A stretch of 64,000 bases of DNA from JAXMDC01 sp046349035 (lineage in GTDB: Bacteria > Pseudomonadota > Alphaproteobacteria > Rhizobiales > Kaistiaceae), in the NCBI GenBank assembly GCA_046349035.1, contig JAXMDC010000002.1, positions 1,054,001-1,118,000 on the forward strand. Reading direction: 5' to 3'. The position numbers and the translations under genes are program-made. Under the pieces are notes generated by a model. That model did no database searches, was not told the DNA's origin, and was given only the letters and a program-made list of their open reading frames with translations. Shown piece by piece: positions 53,605-63,221 of this stretch (the stretch's first letter is position 1; each line of letters begins with the position of its first letter).

Positions 53605-56172
53605 TCAATAAAGGCCGCCGAGGCCTCCGGCAACGGCCCGATCGGCGTCCGGCGCCACGGTCAGCGGCCGCCCGCGCCCGTCGACAGCGCCGATGATCGA
53701 GTAGGAATCCGGCGGGCCGGTTCCCGGCTTGTAGGACTCCAGGATAACGTCCGCGCCTTCGCTGGTATTGGCACGCAGGCCCGTTCTCCGGTCGATCGGC
53801 AGCATGGTCATGCCGGGCGGCACCTTGAACGGGATCGGCGCCTTGTCAGCCAGCGCGACCTTCATGAACTCACCGAAGATCGGCGCGGCGATGATGCCAC
53901 CCGTATTGCCTGTGCCGAGGGAACGGGGCTTGTCGTAGCCGAGATAGACACCGACGACGAGGTCCGGGGTGAAGCCCACGAACCATGCGTCATGGTAGTC
54001 GTTGGTGGTGCCGGTCTTGCCGGCAATCGGCTTCCCGACCGCTTTCAACACGGTCGCCGTGCCTCGCTGGATAACGCCCTGCATCATCGACGTGATCTGA
54101 TAGGCGGTCATCGGGTCCAGCACCTGATCGCGCTCGTCGATGATGGTCGGCTCAGCCTGGTTCGCCCAGTCGGTCGCCGTGCACTGCTGACACTGCCGCG
54201 CATCCGCCTGGAAGATCGTCTTGCCGTAGCGGTCTTGCACGCGGTCGATCAGCGTGGGTGTGATCTTGCGCCCGCCATTGGCGATCGTGGCGTAACCGGT
54301 GACCATCTTCATGACCGTCGTCTCGCCCGCCCCGAGGGCCATGGAGAGAAGCGGGTCGAGGTGGTCGTAAACGCCAAATCGCCTCGCGTACTCGACCACC
54401 AGCGGCATGCCCATGTCCTTGGCCAAGCGCACTGTCATGACGTTCCGCGACAACTCAATGCCAGTGCGCAACGTCGAGGGCCCGAGGAAGTCGTTGGCGT
54501 AGTTCTCCGGCACCCAGGGTGGAAGTCCTGGCCCCTGGTCGATCTCGATCGGCGCGTCCATAACCACTGAGGACGGCGTGTAGCCATTGTCCAATGCCGC
54601 CGAATAGACGAACGGCTTGAACGACGAGCCCGGCTGCCGCATCGCCTGGGTTGCGCGGTTGAATTGACTTTCATCGAACGAGAACCCGCCGACCATCGCC
54701 AGCACACGCCCGGTCTTGGGGCTCATGGCGAGAATCGCCCCGTTGATCTCCGGTACCTGCCGCAGCCGGAACTGTCCCGTGGTGCCCGGCAACGCCTCCA
54801 CGTAGATAACGTCGCCGACGGACACGACATCCGACGGCTGGCTGACGCCGCGCCCGGCCTTCGGGCCGGTGTTCCATCGGGCCCACTTCATTTCGCCGAA
54901 GGCGATAGTTCCTGTCTCGCGTGTTGCGGTGAGTCGCCCGCCAGCGTCGCGGGCCGGCTGCAGCCCGATCTGCGCGGCATCCTTGGTAACCCCGGTCACG
55001 ATGGCGAGCCGCCACTCGCGCAGGTCCGTTAGCTTCGGAACTTCACCAACCGCCTTGCCCCATTCCGTACCGGGGGGCAAATCGAGGTGCTTGACCGGAC
55101 CGTGGTAGCCCTTCTGCATGTCATAGGCCAACAGCCCGTTCATCAACACGCGCCGGGCAAGAATCTGCATCTGCGGCTGCAGTGAAGTCCGCACCGAGAG
55201 ACCGCCAGTATAGAGCTTCTGCTCGCCGTACATGTCGTACAGCTGCCGGCGCACCTCCTCGGTGAAGTAATTGGCCGTATCGACGGCAATCCCGTCGGTA
55301 TCTCGCAGCTGCTCCGGATAGGCCGTCTTGAAATAGTTGAGGTAGGGCGGATCGAACGCCTTGGCCGTAAATACTGGCGCACGTTCCTTGCGCGTCTTCG
55401 CCCCGAGGGGAGCGGCTTTCGCAGCTTCACCCTCTTCGGCTGTAGCGTAGCCATCCTCGACCATGCGATCGATCACATAGTTACGCCGGTCGATGGCGCG
55501 ATCGACGTAGGATTGCCCCTTGAACGGGTTGTAATTGTTCGGCCCCTTCGGCAGGGCCGCGAGGTAAGCGACTTCCGCCAGCGTCAGCTCGTGCACCGAC
55601 TTGTCGAAATAGGTGAGAGCAGCCGAAGCGATACCGTAGGAGCCAAGGCCGAGAAAGATGTCATTGAGGTAAAGCTCAAGGATCTTCTGCTTGTTAAGGA
55701 CGTGTTCGATTCTCACCGCGAGAATCATTTCCTTGATCTTGCGGCTGAAATTCTGGTCCGGTGTTAGGAAGAACCCTCGCGCGACTTGTTGAGTGATGGT
55801 CGAAGCGCCAACCAGTCGCCTACCACTGCCGAGATAGGCGACGTCGGTGAGCACCGCGCGGCCGATGCCGACATAGTCCAACCCCGAGTGGCTGTAAAAG
55901 TTCTTGTCCTCTGCAGCGACAAATGCCTGCTTCACGCGCTCCGGGATGGACTCGATCGGCAGGTAAAGGCGCCTCTCGCGCGCGAACTCGGCGATCAATT
56001 CGCCGTCGGCCGCGTGCACCCGAGTCATCTCAGGCGGCTCGTAGCGCAGCAAAGCGTCGTAGTCGGGAACGTCTTTGACGAGCCCAGACACATACCAGGC
56101 GGCCCCAGCCGCAAGAGCAAGGAGAAACACGGTGCCTATCCCAAAAAGGTAGCCGATGAAGCGTAGGAACAT
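53605..56172 (-). CDS. mrcA: Penicillin-binding protein 1A
   Basis: A bifunctional class A PBP (855 aa) that polymerises and cross-links peptidoglycan. An N-terminal membrane segment (residues about 8-30) is followed by a GT51 domain with the catalytic Glu88 in AAEDKNFYSHSGLDY and TITQQVARGFFL. An OB-like insert (PCB_OB) precedes the transpeptidase domain, whose SxxK serine is near residue 516 (GSSFKPF), with SRN (SxN motif) and KTGTTND (KTG motif) downstream. The ATG at 56172 starts a normal membrane anchor. Followed by a terminator, then prfB. Confidence 0.95.
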   Translation of the reverse strand: MFLRFIGYLFGIGTVFLLALAAGAAWYVSGLVKDVPDYDALLRYEPPEMTRVHAADGELIAEFARERRLYLPIESIPERVKQAFVAAEDKNFYSHSGLDYVGIGRAVLTDVAYLGSGRRLVGASTITQQVARGFFLTPDQNFSRKIKEMILAVRIEHVLNKQKILELYLNDIFLGLGSYGIASAALTYFDKSVHELTLAEVAYLAALPKGPNNYNPFKGQSYVDRAIDRRNYVIDRMVEDGYATAEEGEAAKAAPLGAKTRKERAPVFTAKAFDPPYLNYFKTAYPEQLRDTDGIAVDTANYFTEEVRRQLYDMYGEQKLYTGGLSVRTSLQPQMQILARRVLMNGLLAYDMQKGYHGPVKHLDLPPGTEWGKAVGEVPKLTDLREWRLAIVTGVTKDAAQIGLQPARDAGGRLTATRETGTIAFGEMKWARWNTGPKAGRGVSQPSDVVSVGDVIYVEALPGTTGQFRLRQVPEINGAILAMSPKTGRVLAMVGGFSFDESQFNRATQAMRQPGSSFKPFVYSAALDNGYTPSSVVMDAPIEIDQGPGLPPWVPENYANDFLGPSTLRTGIELSRNVMTVRLAKDMGMPLVVEYARRFGVYDHLDPLLSMALGAGETTVMKMVTGYATIANGGRKITPTLIDRVQDRYGKTIFQADARQCQQCTATDWANQAEPTIIDERDQVLDPMTAYQITSMMQGVIQRGTATVLKAVGKPIAGKTGTTNDYHDAWFVGFTPDLVVGVYLGYDKPRSLGTGNTGGIIAAPIFGEFMKVALADKAPIPFKVPPGMTMLPIDRRTGLRANTSEGADVILESYKPGTGPPDSYSIIGAVDGRGRPLTVAPDADRAVAGGLGGLY

Positions 56173-56459
56173 CGCCGCGGGCCCTCAGGCGGTTCGCGGG
56201 CGAGCAGCGGCGACTGCCGAATCCTGCCCCGCCAGAAATCGGGCCGAGGGAGCAGAAGTGGCAGCCTGTCGAAGTTGCCGAAAGACCCTGATCAACAAAC
56301 CTAACCTTTCAGCGACCGGTCGCCGCGAGCCTACGCGGCCCGCTTCGACCGGGAAACACCCCCAACCTACAACGAAAGGCGTTTGTGGAGAAACTAGGGC
56401 ATGTTGCGAAATTGGATAACTGCCGGAATTTCTGGCAACCCGGCGCGGCCCATCTCCAC

Positions 56460-57683
56460 TCACCGCGGCGCTGCCGCTTTCGCCAAGCGCGGGGCGAAAA
56501 ATGCGTCGATGGCGATCACCACCGCGTCGGCCGTCCGTTCGCGCCATTCCGCCGAAAGCAGGGCCTTTTCGTCCTCCGGATTCGAGATATAGCCGAGTTC
56601 GATGAGGGCCGAGGGGATCTCCGCGGCACTGAGAACCCGGAAGTTTGCCTGCTGGTGCGGGACCTTGGAGAGACGCGCCCTCTCGCCGAACGCCTTGACG
56701 AAGAACTGTGCGAACTGGATCGCGAAATTCTTGGTCTCGCGGCGCGTCAGATCAAGAAGAATGTCCCTGACCTCGTTGCCGTCTTCGGCGGCCAAGTCGA
56801 CGCCGGCGAGGACATCCGACCGGTTCTCCGCCTCCGCCATGGCTGCCGCGGCCTTGTCGGATGGCTGCTCGGACAGAGTGTAGATGGCAGCACCGCGCAC
56901 CAGATTGGCTCCGTTGCCGGTGGCTGTGTTGGCGTGGACCGACAGCAGCAAATCGGCGCGATGTGAACGGGCGAAGTCGACGCGCGCCTGCAGCGAGAGG
57001 AAAGTGTCGTCGGCGCGTGTCTCGTAGACGTCGTAGCGCCCGGTCCGGGCCAGCCGGTCGGCCAGCACCCTTGTGAACGCCAAAACAATGTCCTTCTCGA
57101 CCGCCTGTTTGGTGCCGCGCGCACCCCCGTCGATGCCGCCGTGGCCGGCGTCAAGGACGACCGTCGGCCGCCCTGTCCGCGGCGAAGGCGCTGCGACGCC
57201 GGGGGCCGGTGCTTCCGGCGCCCGAGTATCGCGAATCGCTGCCAGGAATTCCGGTCGACCGGTTGGCACCAGGTCGACGACCAGCCGCGCCGGGTCGTTT
57301 GCGGTTGCCGCCGCCACGAAAAACCTCTCGACCCGCACAGGGCCGGTGAGGTCGGCAACGAGCCGCGACTTCCCCTTGGCGATCGAGCCGAAACGGAACG
57401 CCGCGATCAACCCGCGGCCCTTGGCCCCGGTCCCAGTCGGTAGCGAGAACTGAACGTCCGGCAAATCGACAACGACACGGTATGGATCGGCCAACGTGAA
57501 TACGTTCACCTCGACCGGGTCGGATAGATCGACAACAAGCCTCGTCCGGCCGGAGTCGCCGACGATTCGGGCATCTCGAATCACCCGCGCAGCGGGCTCC
57601 GCCGCCGCATAGCCAAGTGCTAAGCAAGCCACCAATAGGCCAAGCAGCACACCGAACCAGTGCCCCGCCCGCCGGCAGCCCAT
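56460..57683 (-). CDS. amiC: N-acetylmuramoyl-L-alanine amidase with AMIN domain
   Basis: This enzyme cleaves the bond between MurNAc and L-alanine in peptidoglycan, typically for cell separation. The 407-residue protein has a signal peptide ending ALGYAAA, an AMIN domain (about residues 30-150) that can localise it to the septum, and an Amidase_3 catalytic domain with VVLDAGHGGIDGGARG (zinc His), the glutamate in EKDIVLAF and LLSVHANTA. The start is unsure: ATG 57683 gives the cleanest signal peptide, while ATG 57719 or TTG 57752 would add a longer N-terminus. The gap of about 290 nt to mrcA holds no gene that I can see. Confidence 0.9.
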   Translation of the reverse strand: MGCRRAGHWFGVLLGLLVACLALGYAAAEPAARVIRDARIVGDSGRTRLVVDLSDPVEVNVFTLADPYRVVVDLPDVQFSLPTGTGAKGRGLIAAFRFGSIAKGKSRLVADLTGPVRVERFFVAAATANDPARLVVDLVPTGRPEFLAAIRDTRAPEAPAPGVAAPSPRTGRPTVVLDAGHGGIDGGARGTKQAVEKDIVLAFTRVLADRLARTGRYDVYETRADDTFLSLQARVDFARSHRADLLLSVHANTATGNGANLVRGAAIYTLSEQPSDKAAAAMAEAENRSDVLAGVDLAAEDGNEVRDILLDLTRRETKNFAIQFAQFFVKAFGERARLSKVPHQQANFRVLSAAEIPSALIELGYISNPEDEKALLSAEWRERTADAVVIAIDAFFAPRLAKAAAPR

Positions 57684-57752
57684 GCCTTGCTTGACCTCGC
57701 TCGCCGCCAAGATTCTCATTGCCGCCCGTGGCCAACACCGAATCTTGGCCAA

Positions 57753-58294
57753 GTTATGGTTAAGGGAGTATTGTCGCCTCGCCTAAACTGTTGGCTTGCC
57801 AAGCCGCGGCCGCGCTCATAAATACCAAGTCGCGGAGTCAAGCACTCCCGCGGCCGGCTTCCGGTTTCGGTTGGGAAGGTCGTCTAAGGATCGCCTTCGC
57901 GCGAGTTGCGTGGAGCACCCTCGGGTCACCGATCCCCAAGATTCGCGTTGCGGATCAAGCTAAGGCCCGGGTTCCCTGCCGGACAGTAACCGGAGCACGG
58001 GAGAGTCAGCGCGTTCCGCCACGGGCAAGCGACCAGACGGTCGTCGCACCCGACCACCTAATGCCGAAACGGCATCGGGAAAGACATGTTGCGAGGCAAT
58101 GGGCCGACGGGAGTCACTCAGGTCCAGGCGATCCGACCAGCGGAGGCAAGCCGAAGGGCTCGGCCGCCGGGCGGGACATTCGCCCCTCGTATTCGCCAAC
58201 TTCACAAACAATCAGCCGGCCGACTGGTGCCACTGGATAAGCGGCGGAGCAATCCCTGCTTACATCCTCGCCATGGCCGAGGAGATTCCGTTAC
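57753..58294 (+). promoter_or_regulatory. Long leader/promoter region of rne
   Basis: About 540 nt separate the amidase start from the rne ATG. A perfect 6-bp hairpin ATGCCG-AAA-CGGCAT lies at 58061-58075, about 220 nt before the start codon. Rne mRNAs in other bacteria have long structured leaders through which RNase E autoregulates, so this region is a candidate for the same; the sequence shows only length and hairpin. No convincing gene is present. Confidence 0.5.
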
Positions 58295-61009
58295 ATGGCC
58301 AACAAAATGCTTATCGACGCCTCGCACCCGGAGGAAACCCGGGTCGTGGTCGTCCGGGGGAACCGGGTTGAAGAGTTCGATTTCGAGTCAGCCAGCCGCC
58401 GACAGCTTCGCGGGAATATCTATCTAGCCAAGGTCACGCGGGTTGAGCCGTCGCTGCAGGCGGCCTTCGTCGACTACGGCGGCAACCGCCACGGTTTCCT
58501 GGCTTTCTCCGAAATTCATCCCGACTACTATCAGATACCGGTTGCCGACCGGCAGGCGCTAATCGAGGCCGAACGGCGCGAAGCCGACGAGGCGGAAGAG
58601 CGCCAGAACGCACGCGAGGAACGCGACCGTCGGGGGCGTCGCCGCGGCGCTAGCGCCCGCGCAGCGGCAGGCGCCTCAGAAGAAGCCGACGTCGGGGGGG
58701 AAGGACCAGAGCCCGAGGCCAACAACGGCCAAGAAGAGTCGTCCGCTGCCTTCATCGAATCCGTCGAACCGGCGTCGGAGTCGCCTTGGCACGAGGCGGA
58801 AGAGGCGGCCGTGCCGGAGGCCCAACTCGACGAAGGGACCGAAGTCGACGAAGAGGGAGAAGGTGCCGCGGACGACAATGGCGGCCCGGCCATGCCGGCG
58901 GCTACACCGCGCGACCCTAGCGTAAGCGCCCCAGCGGAGGCTCTGGCGGAAGAATCCGGTGACGAACGCCCCTTCCTGGAGGGCGCGCCCTCGACCGTTG
59001 AAGACGTGTCCGAAGGGGACAATCCCGAAGAAGATGCCGTCGAATCGGTAGGCGCCGAAGACGCCATGGAGGAAGTGCCGGAACGTCGTCGCGGGCGCGC
59101 ACGCCAGTACAAGATCCAGGAGGTGATCAAGCGCCGGCAGGTTCTGCTCGTGCAGGTCGTGAAGGAGGAGCGGGGCAACAAAGGTGCCGCGTTGACTACT
59201 TATCTGTCGCTCGCGGGGCGTTACTCGGTGCTCATGCCGAATACCGCCCGTGGCGGCGGCATATCCCGCAAGATAACGTCCATCACCGATCGTAAGCGCC
59301 TCAAACAGGTCGCCGCGGACCTTGAGGTGCCCGAAGGCATGGGCGTCATACTTCGGACTGCCGGCGCCAGCCGCACGCGCGCGGAGGTCAAACGCGACTT
59401 CGAGTACCTGCTGCGGCTCTGGGAAAACGTCCGCGAACTGACTCTCCGCTCGACCGCGCCGACCCTCGTCTACGAGGAAGGCAGCCTCATCAAGCGGTCG
59501 ATCCGCGACCTCTACAACAAGGACATCGACGAGGTTCTCGTCGCCGGCGATGACGGCTATCGCGAAGCCAAGGACTTCATGCGCATGCTGATGCCCAGCC
59601 ATGCCAAGAACGTCCAGCCCTATCGCGAAGCGCAACCGCTCTTTGCCCGCAACAGCATTGAAGCGCAGTTGGATGCGATGTTCTCGCCGCAGGTGACGCT
59701 GCGCTCGGGTGGTTACATCGTCATCAACCAGACCGAGGCCCTGGTCTCGATCGACGTCAACTCCGGGCGCTCCACACGCGAGCACAACATCGAAGACACC
59801 GCTCTTCAGACCAATCTCGAAGCGGCCGAGGAGGTGGCGCGACAACTCAGGCTGCGCGACCTCGCCGGCCTCATCGTCATCGACTTCATCGACATGGAGG
59901 AGAAGCGAAACAATCGCTCCGTCGAAAAGCGGCTGAAGGATTGCCTCAAGAATGACCGGGCCCGCATCCAGGTGGGACGTATCTCCCATTTCGGACTGCT
60001 CGAGATGTCCCGGCAGCGCATTCGCACCGGCGTCGTCGAGTCCACCACTGACGTCTGCCCGCATTGCCAAGGCACTGGGCACATCAGGGCCCCCTCCTCG
60101 GTCTCGCTGCATGTTCTGCGTTCGCTGGAGGAGAACCTCCTGCGCGGTGCAACGCACAACCTCACGATCCGCACCAAAACCCCGGTCGCGCTTTACATCC
60201 TCAACCAGAAACGCGGTCATCTTGCCGAGTTGGAGTCCCGCTTCGGAATATCCATCACGGTTGTCGCCGACGACTCTGTTTCAAGCGGTTCGCACTTCAC
60301 GCTGGAGCGGGGCGAAGCGGTAACCGGCCGCACGATCGAACCAACGACAATCCAGCCGACAAGCGTCACGCCCGCGCGCCTCGAACCGGAGGCGGAAGCG
60401 GCCATAGACGCAGGTGAGGAAGGAGCGGAAGCCGCCGAGGCAGAGGCCGATGACGAACCGGCGAAAGCGGCCGAGCACGGTCCTCGGGAACAAGGGGCTG
60501 ACGAGCGGCGCAGGCGCCGGCGTCGGCGCCGCGGCGGCCGCCGCGATGGCGGTTCAGTCGAAGGGGCCGAGCCGACATCGCGTTCGATCGAGACCGCCGC
60601 CGACGACGAACGGGGCCCCGCCCCCGAAGAACGCACGGGCGGCCGTATGGCCGAGGGTGAGGCCGACCGCGGGCGGCGGCGGCGGCGTGGACGCCGCGGC
60701 GGACGACGCGGCGACCGACGCGAAAACGGGTCGCAGTCGCAGCTCAGCGATGACGCTGTGAGCTTCGACGGCGAGTCGGCCGGCAGAGTCGAGCGGTCAG
60801 TCGCGGGCGACGAAAGCCGGAGTCCGGCTCAGCGGCCAGTCGACCAGTCGGGCGGGGAATCTCGAGCCTCGTTTGGTCGGGAGCCCGAAAGCGCACCGCG
60901 CGACGAGCGTCCATCTGAGGCGGCCTCGGCGCCAGAACGCCGCGAGCCGCCGGAAGATCCGAACGCACCCAAGCGTGGTGGCTGGTGGCAACGCCGAGGC
61001 TTCTTCTGA
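58295..61009 (+). CDS. rne: Ribonuclease E
   Basis: RNase E starts mRNA decay and rRNA/tRNA maturation. The 904-residue protein has a split S1 domain: LAKVTRVEPSLQAAFVDYGG near residue 50, then an acidic, low-complexity insertion (about 100-270), then VLVQVVKEERGNKGAALTTY. The DNase I-like catalytic core includes LVSIDVNSG (Asp near 487) and LIVIDFIDM (Asp near 528), and the Zn-link is CPHC (about 588-591). The C-terminal third is disordered, Arg/Glu-rich, and ends GGWWQRRGFF, a likely docking tail. GAGGAG lies 11 nt before ATG. The insertion is an alphaproteobacterial trait. Confidence 0.95.
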   Translation: MANKMLIDASHPEETRVVVVRGNRVEEFDFESASRRQLRGNIYLAKVTRVEPSLQAAFVDYGGNRHGFLAFSEIHPDYYQIPVADRQALIEAERREADEAEERQNAREERDRRGRRRGASARAAAGASEEADVGGEGPEPEANNGQEESSAAFIESVEPASESPWHEAEEAAVPEAQLDEGTEVDEEGEGAADDNGGPAMPAATPRDPSVSAPAEALAEESGDERPFLEGAPSTVEDVSEGDNPEEDAVESVGAEDAMEEVPERRRGRARQYKIQEVIKRRQVLLVQVVKEERGNKGAALTTYLSLAGRYSVLMPNTARGGGISRKITSITDRKRLKQVAADLEVPEGMGVILRTAGASRTRAEVKRDFEYLLRLWENVRELTLRSTAPTLVYEEGSLIKRSIRDLYNKDIDEVLVAGDDGYREAKDFMRMLMPSHAKNVQPYREAQPLFARNSIEAQLDAMFSPQVTLRSGGYIVINQTEALVSIDVNSGRSTREHNIEDTALQTNLEAAEEVARQLRLRDLAGLIVIDFIDMEEKRNNRSVEKRLKDCLKNDRARIQVGRISHFGLLEMSRQRIRTGVVESTTDVCPHCQGTGHIRAPSSVSLHVLRSLEENLLRGATHNLTIRTKTPVALYILNQKRGHLAELESRFGISITVVADDSVSSGSHFTLERGEAVTGRTIEPTTIQPTSVTPARLEPEAEAAIDAGEEGAEAAEAEADDEPAKAAEHGPREQGADERRRRRRRRRGGRRDGGSVEGAEPTSRSIETAADDERGPAPEERTGGRMAEGEADRGRRRRRGRRGGRRGDRRENGSQSQLSDDAVSFDGESAGRVERSVAGDESRSPAQRPVDQSGGESRASFGREPESAPRDERPSEAASAPERREPPEDPNAPKRGGWWQRRGFF

Positions 61010-61053
61010 TAGGTTCCGCGGCGACCCTGACTTTCCGCAGCGTGTGAAATGCA

Positions 61054-61431
61054 ATGAAACGACTGCTGACCCTGATCTTCAGCTGGTGGAGCGGCCAGAC
61101 CATCGGTACACGGTTGTTCACCCTGCGCAGAGGGATCGCGGTCGGAGCCGACGAAGCAGGCAACCGCTACTATCGCGAACGCCGTGGTAGCCGCCGCTGG
61201 GTGATTTTTGCCGGTCAAAGCGAGGCAACCGCGGTCCCGCCGGCGTGGAACGCGTGGCTGCGACACGTGGTCGACGAGCCGCCATCGATCGCGACCGCGA
61301 GGCCGCACGCCTGGCAGCAACCGCACCGGCCCAACCCGACCGGGACCGGACAAGCCTATCGGCCGCCGGGTTCGCTGGCGGCGCCGCGCGCGCGCAAAGT
61401 CTCGGGCGACTACGAGGCCTGGACTCCCTGA
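61054..61431 (+). CDS. NADH:ubiquinone oxidoreductase accessory subunit (NDUFA12 family)
   Basis: A 125-residue homologue of mitochondrial NDUFA12 (17.2 kDa), an accessory subunit of respiratory complex I found in mitochondria and alphaproteobacteria. The diagnostic sequence is TRLFTLRRGIAVGADEAGNR followed by YYRERRG and WVIF, then EATAVPPAWNAWLRH. The C-terminus has PHRPNPTGTGQAYRPPGS, also conserved. It lies 44 nt after rne. No other complex I genes are in the window. Its presence supports placement in Alphaproteobacteria. Confidence 0.92.
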   Translation: MKRLLTLIFSWWSGQTIGTRLFTLRRGIAVGADEAGNRYYRERRGSRRWVIFAGQSEATAVPPAWNAWLRHVVDEPPSIATARPHAWQQPHRPNPTGTGQAYRPPGSLAAPRARKVSGDYEAWTP

Positions 61432-61453
61432 ATAACAAGGCGGGGCCGTCACA

Positions 61454-62221
61454 GTGACCGAGCAGCGCTGGTCGCCAACCGCTTATGCCGAAGCGGCTGG
61501 CTTCGTCTCTGCGTTAGGCAACGATGTGGTTACCTGGCTTGCCCCTCAACCGGGCGAACGGATTCTGGATCTAGGCTGCGGTGACGGCACGTTGATGCAA
61601 GCGATCGCCGCCACCGGCGCAGATGTCCGAGGGGTTGACGCCAGCAGCGAGATGGTTGGCGCCTGTCGCGCAAAAGGGCTGCAGGCCGATCCGGGTCGCG
61701 GTGAGGCTCTTCGCTTCGATCGCGAGTTCGATGCCGTCTTCTCCAACGCTGCGCTCCATTGGATGAAGAACGCGCCATCAGTCATCTCAGGGGTCGCTCG
61801 GGCGTTAAGGCCCGGGGGACGTTTCGTCGCGGAGTTCGGCGGCTTCGGCAATGTCGCGGCGATCCGGGCGGCGATGATCGCGGTCGCTCGCGCTCGAGGG
61901 CGCAATCCCGCCCCCGCCGACCCCTGGTATTTTCCGACCGCGGAAGAATACTCCGACCTGCTGACGGCCGGAGGCTTTGCCGTTGATCGCATTCTTCTGT
62001 TCGCCCGCCCTACCCCGCTTCCCGAATCGGGAATAAGGGGATGGTTGAGCCTGTTTCGGGCTCCGTTCATCGACCAGTTTGCCCCGGGCTCGGACCGCGA
62101 ATCCGTCCTCGCCGATATTGAGGCCGCGCTCGCGCCGCTCCGCCTTCGCAACGGAACCTGGGTCGCCGACTATGTGCGTCTTAGATTCTCGGCGCGACTC
62201 AAGACCGGGCCCGTGGGTTAG
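61454..62221 (+). CDS. SAM-dependent methyltransferase (trans-aconitate methyltransferase-like)
   Basis: A 255-residue class I methyltransferase. Motif I is ILDLGCGDGTLMQAI, and the acidic end of strand 2 is GVDASSEMV. FDAVFSNAALHWMKN and ALRPGGRFVAEFGG follow, a pattern close to trans-aconitate methyltransferase and related small-molecule methyltransferases. The exact substrate cannot be stated. It lies 22 nt after the NDUFA12 gene, and its stop overlaps the convergent response regulator gene by 4 nt. Confidence 0.82.
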   Translation: MTEQRWSPTAYAEAAGFVSALGNDVVTWLAPQPGERILDLGCGDGTLMQAIAATGADVRGVDASSEMVGACRAKGLQADPGRGEALRFDREFDAVFSNAALHWMKNAPSVISGVARALRPGGRFVAEFGGFGNVAAIRAAMIAVARARGRNPAPADPWYFPTAEEYSDLLTAGGFAVDRILLFARPTPLPESGIRGWLSLFRAPFIDQFAPGSDRESVLADIEAALAPLRLRNGTWVADYVRLRFSARLKTGPVG

Positions 62222-62814
62222 CGTCGCTTCCCCAGGAGTGCTCCGTATCCCCGACCTGCTGGCAATGGGCCGAGGTCCGCTGTTTCGATGTCCTCGACTG
62301 CCAACGGCAGATTCTCGTCGCCCTCCTGCAGCGAGCTCATGCTCTCTGGCTGTCCGTCGACGCCGACGGGGGCATAGCCTTGATCGGTCAGTCCCATCTG
62401 CCGCGAATCAGCGACGATTCTCTGGATCGCCAGCCGCAAGACTGACGGAGAGAGCGGCTTGATGAGGAAGGCATGCGCTCCTGCGCGCTGGCTGTACTCC
62501 ACGACTCGCCGCGTCGTCGGCGCTGAGATGAGGACAAACGGGGTGAGGCACAGTGGCGCTCGATCGGGCGCGCGCGCCCGGCGCAGCAACGCCAGCCCGT
62601 TGGTCGGACTCATCTGCGCCTCGGCAATGACAAGATGCGGCGAATCCACAGTCAACGCCTGGAGTGCATGATCGGCATCGGTGAAAGTGCGGATCCGACG
62701 AACGCGATACGCGGTCAACATCGAGCAGATCAGCGCCTGCATCGGGCGCGAATCGTCGACGACGGCAACGTCGAGCTTGTCCAGCGCAAGCCCAAAGGCT
62801 GCGTGAGCTGGCAT
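62218..62814 (-). CDS. Response regulator receiver-domain protein, phospho-acceptor replaced by Glu
   Basis: A 198-residue protein with an N-terminal receiver domain (about residues 14-135) and a 60-residue tail with no output domain that I recognise. The acidic pair is Asp20-Asp21 (VAVVDDSRPM), the usual Thr/Ser is Ser97 (LISAPT) and the Lys is Lys119 (FLIKPLSP). At the spacing of CheY Asp57 (44 residues after the second acidic residue) lies Glu65 (LVIAEAQMSP), not Asp. Glu often mimics a phosphorylated state, so this may be a constitutive or phosphorylation-independent adaptor. No histidine kinase is adjacent. Confidence 0.82.
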   Translation of the reverse strand: MPAHAAFGLALDKLDVAVVDDSRPMQALICSMLTAYRVRRIRTFTDADHALQALTVDSPHLVIAEAQMSPTNGLALLRRARAPDRAPLCLTPFVLISAPTTRRVVEYSQRAGAHAFLIKPLSPSVLRLAIQRIVADSRQMGLTDQGYAPVGVDGQPESMSSLQEGDENLPLAVEDIETADLGPLPAGRGYGALLGKRR

Positions 62815-63173
62815 GTGATTCCCCTGACTGCGACCCTATTTAGTGCCGATCGCTTAAGGCCAGGTTGCGGCCCGCCGGGAAGTAGCAGCGCGATCCCGAT
62901 ACGCGTGGCGCAATCGTCACGGCCAAGCGCCGCGGCGCCGTCCGAAACCCCCTCTTCCCGCTTTTCACACACCCCGGAACGGATGTGACATTTCGTTGAC
63001 GCTCGCCGAAGACTCGGACTAGCGTTCGACCCTCTGTGGCGTCCTGCGGCTCCTGAAATCAGGCGCCCGCGTCTCCTTCACACGAGTTCTGTGGAGATGT
63101 CTTTTCCGCAAGCTGCGCAAGCTTGGCGGGAGGGGATTGTGCGTGTCCGCCGGTCGAAGAGGTCGGAGCGTTA

Positions 63174-63189
63174 GCACAATATTTAGTGG
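63174..63189 (+). promoter_or_regulatory. NrdR box 1 (operator of nrdJ)
   Basis: GCACAATATTTAGTGG matches the NrdR box consensus (acaCwAtATaTwGtgt) at 13 of 16 positions, including the CwA..TwG core. It lies 94 nt before the nrdJ ATG and is spaced 16 nt from a second box. Confidence 0.8.
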
Positions 63190-63205
63190 TTGAATGACAA
63201 TATAA

Positions 63206-63221
63206 ACGCGATATATGGTGT
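63206..63221 (+). promoter_or_regulatory. NrdR box 2 (operator of nrdJ)
   Basis: ACGCGATATATGGTGT matches the NrdR consensus at 13 of 16 positions. It begins 32 nt after box 1, three DNA helical turns, which is the usual pairing of NrdR sites. It ends 61 nt before the nrdJ start. Confidence 0.8.

Noticed and set aside
58676..60220. 514-residue minus-strand open frame opposite rne
   Set aside because: Shadow of the RNase E gene, which is fully supported on the plus strand.
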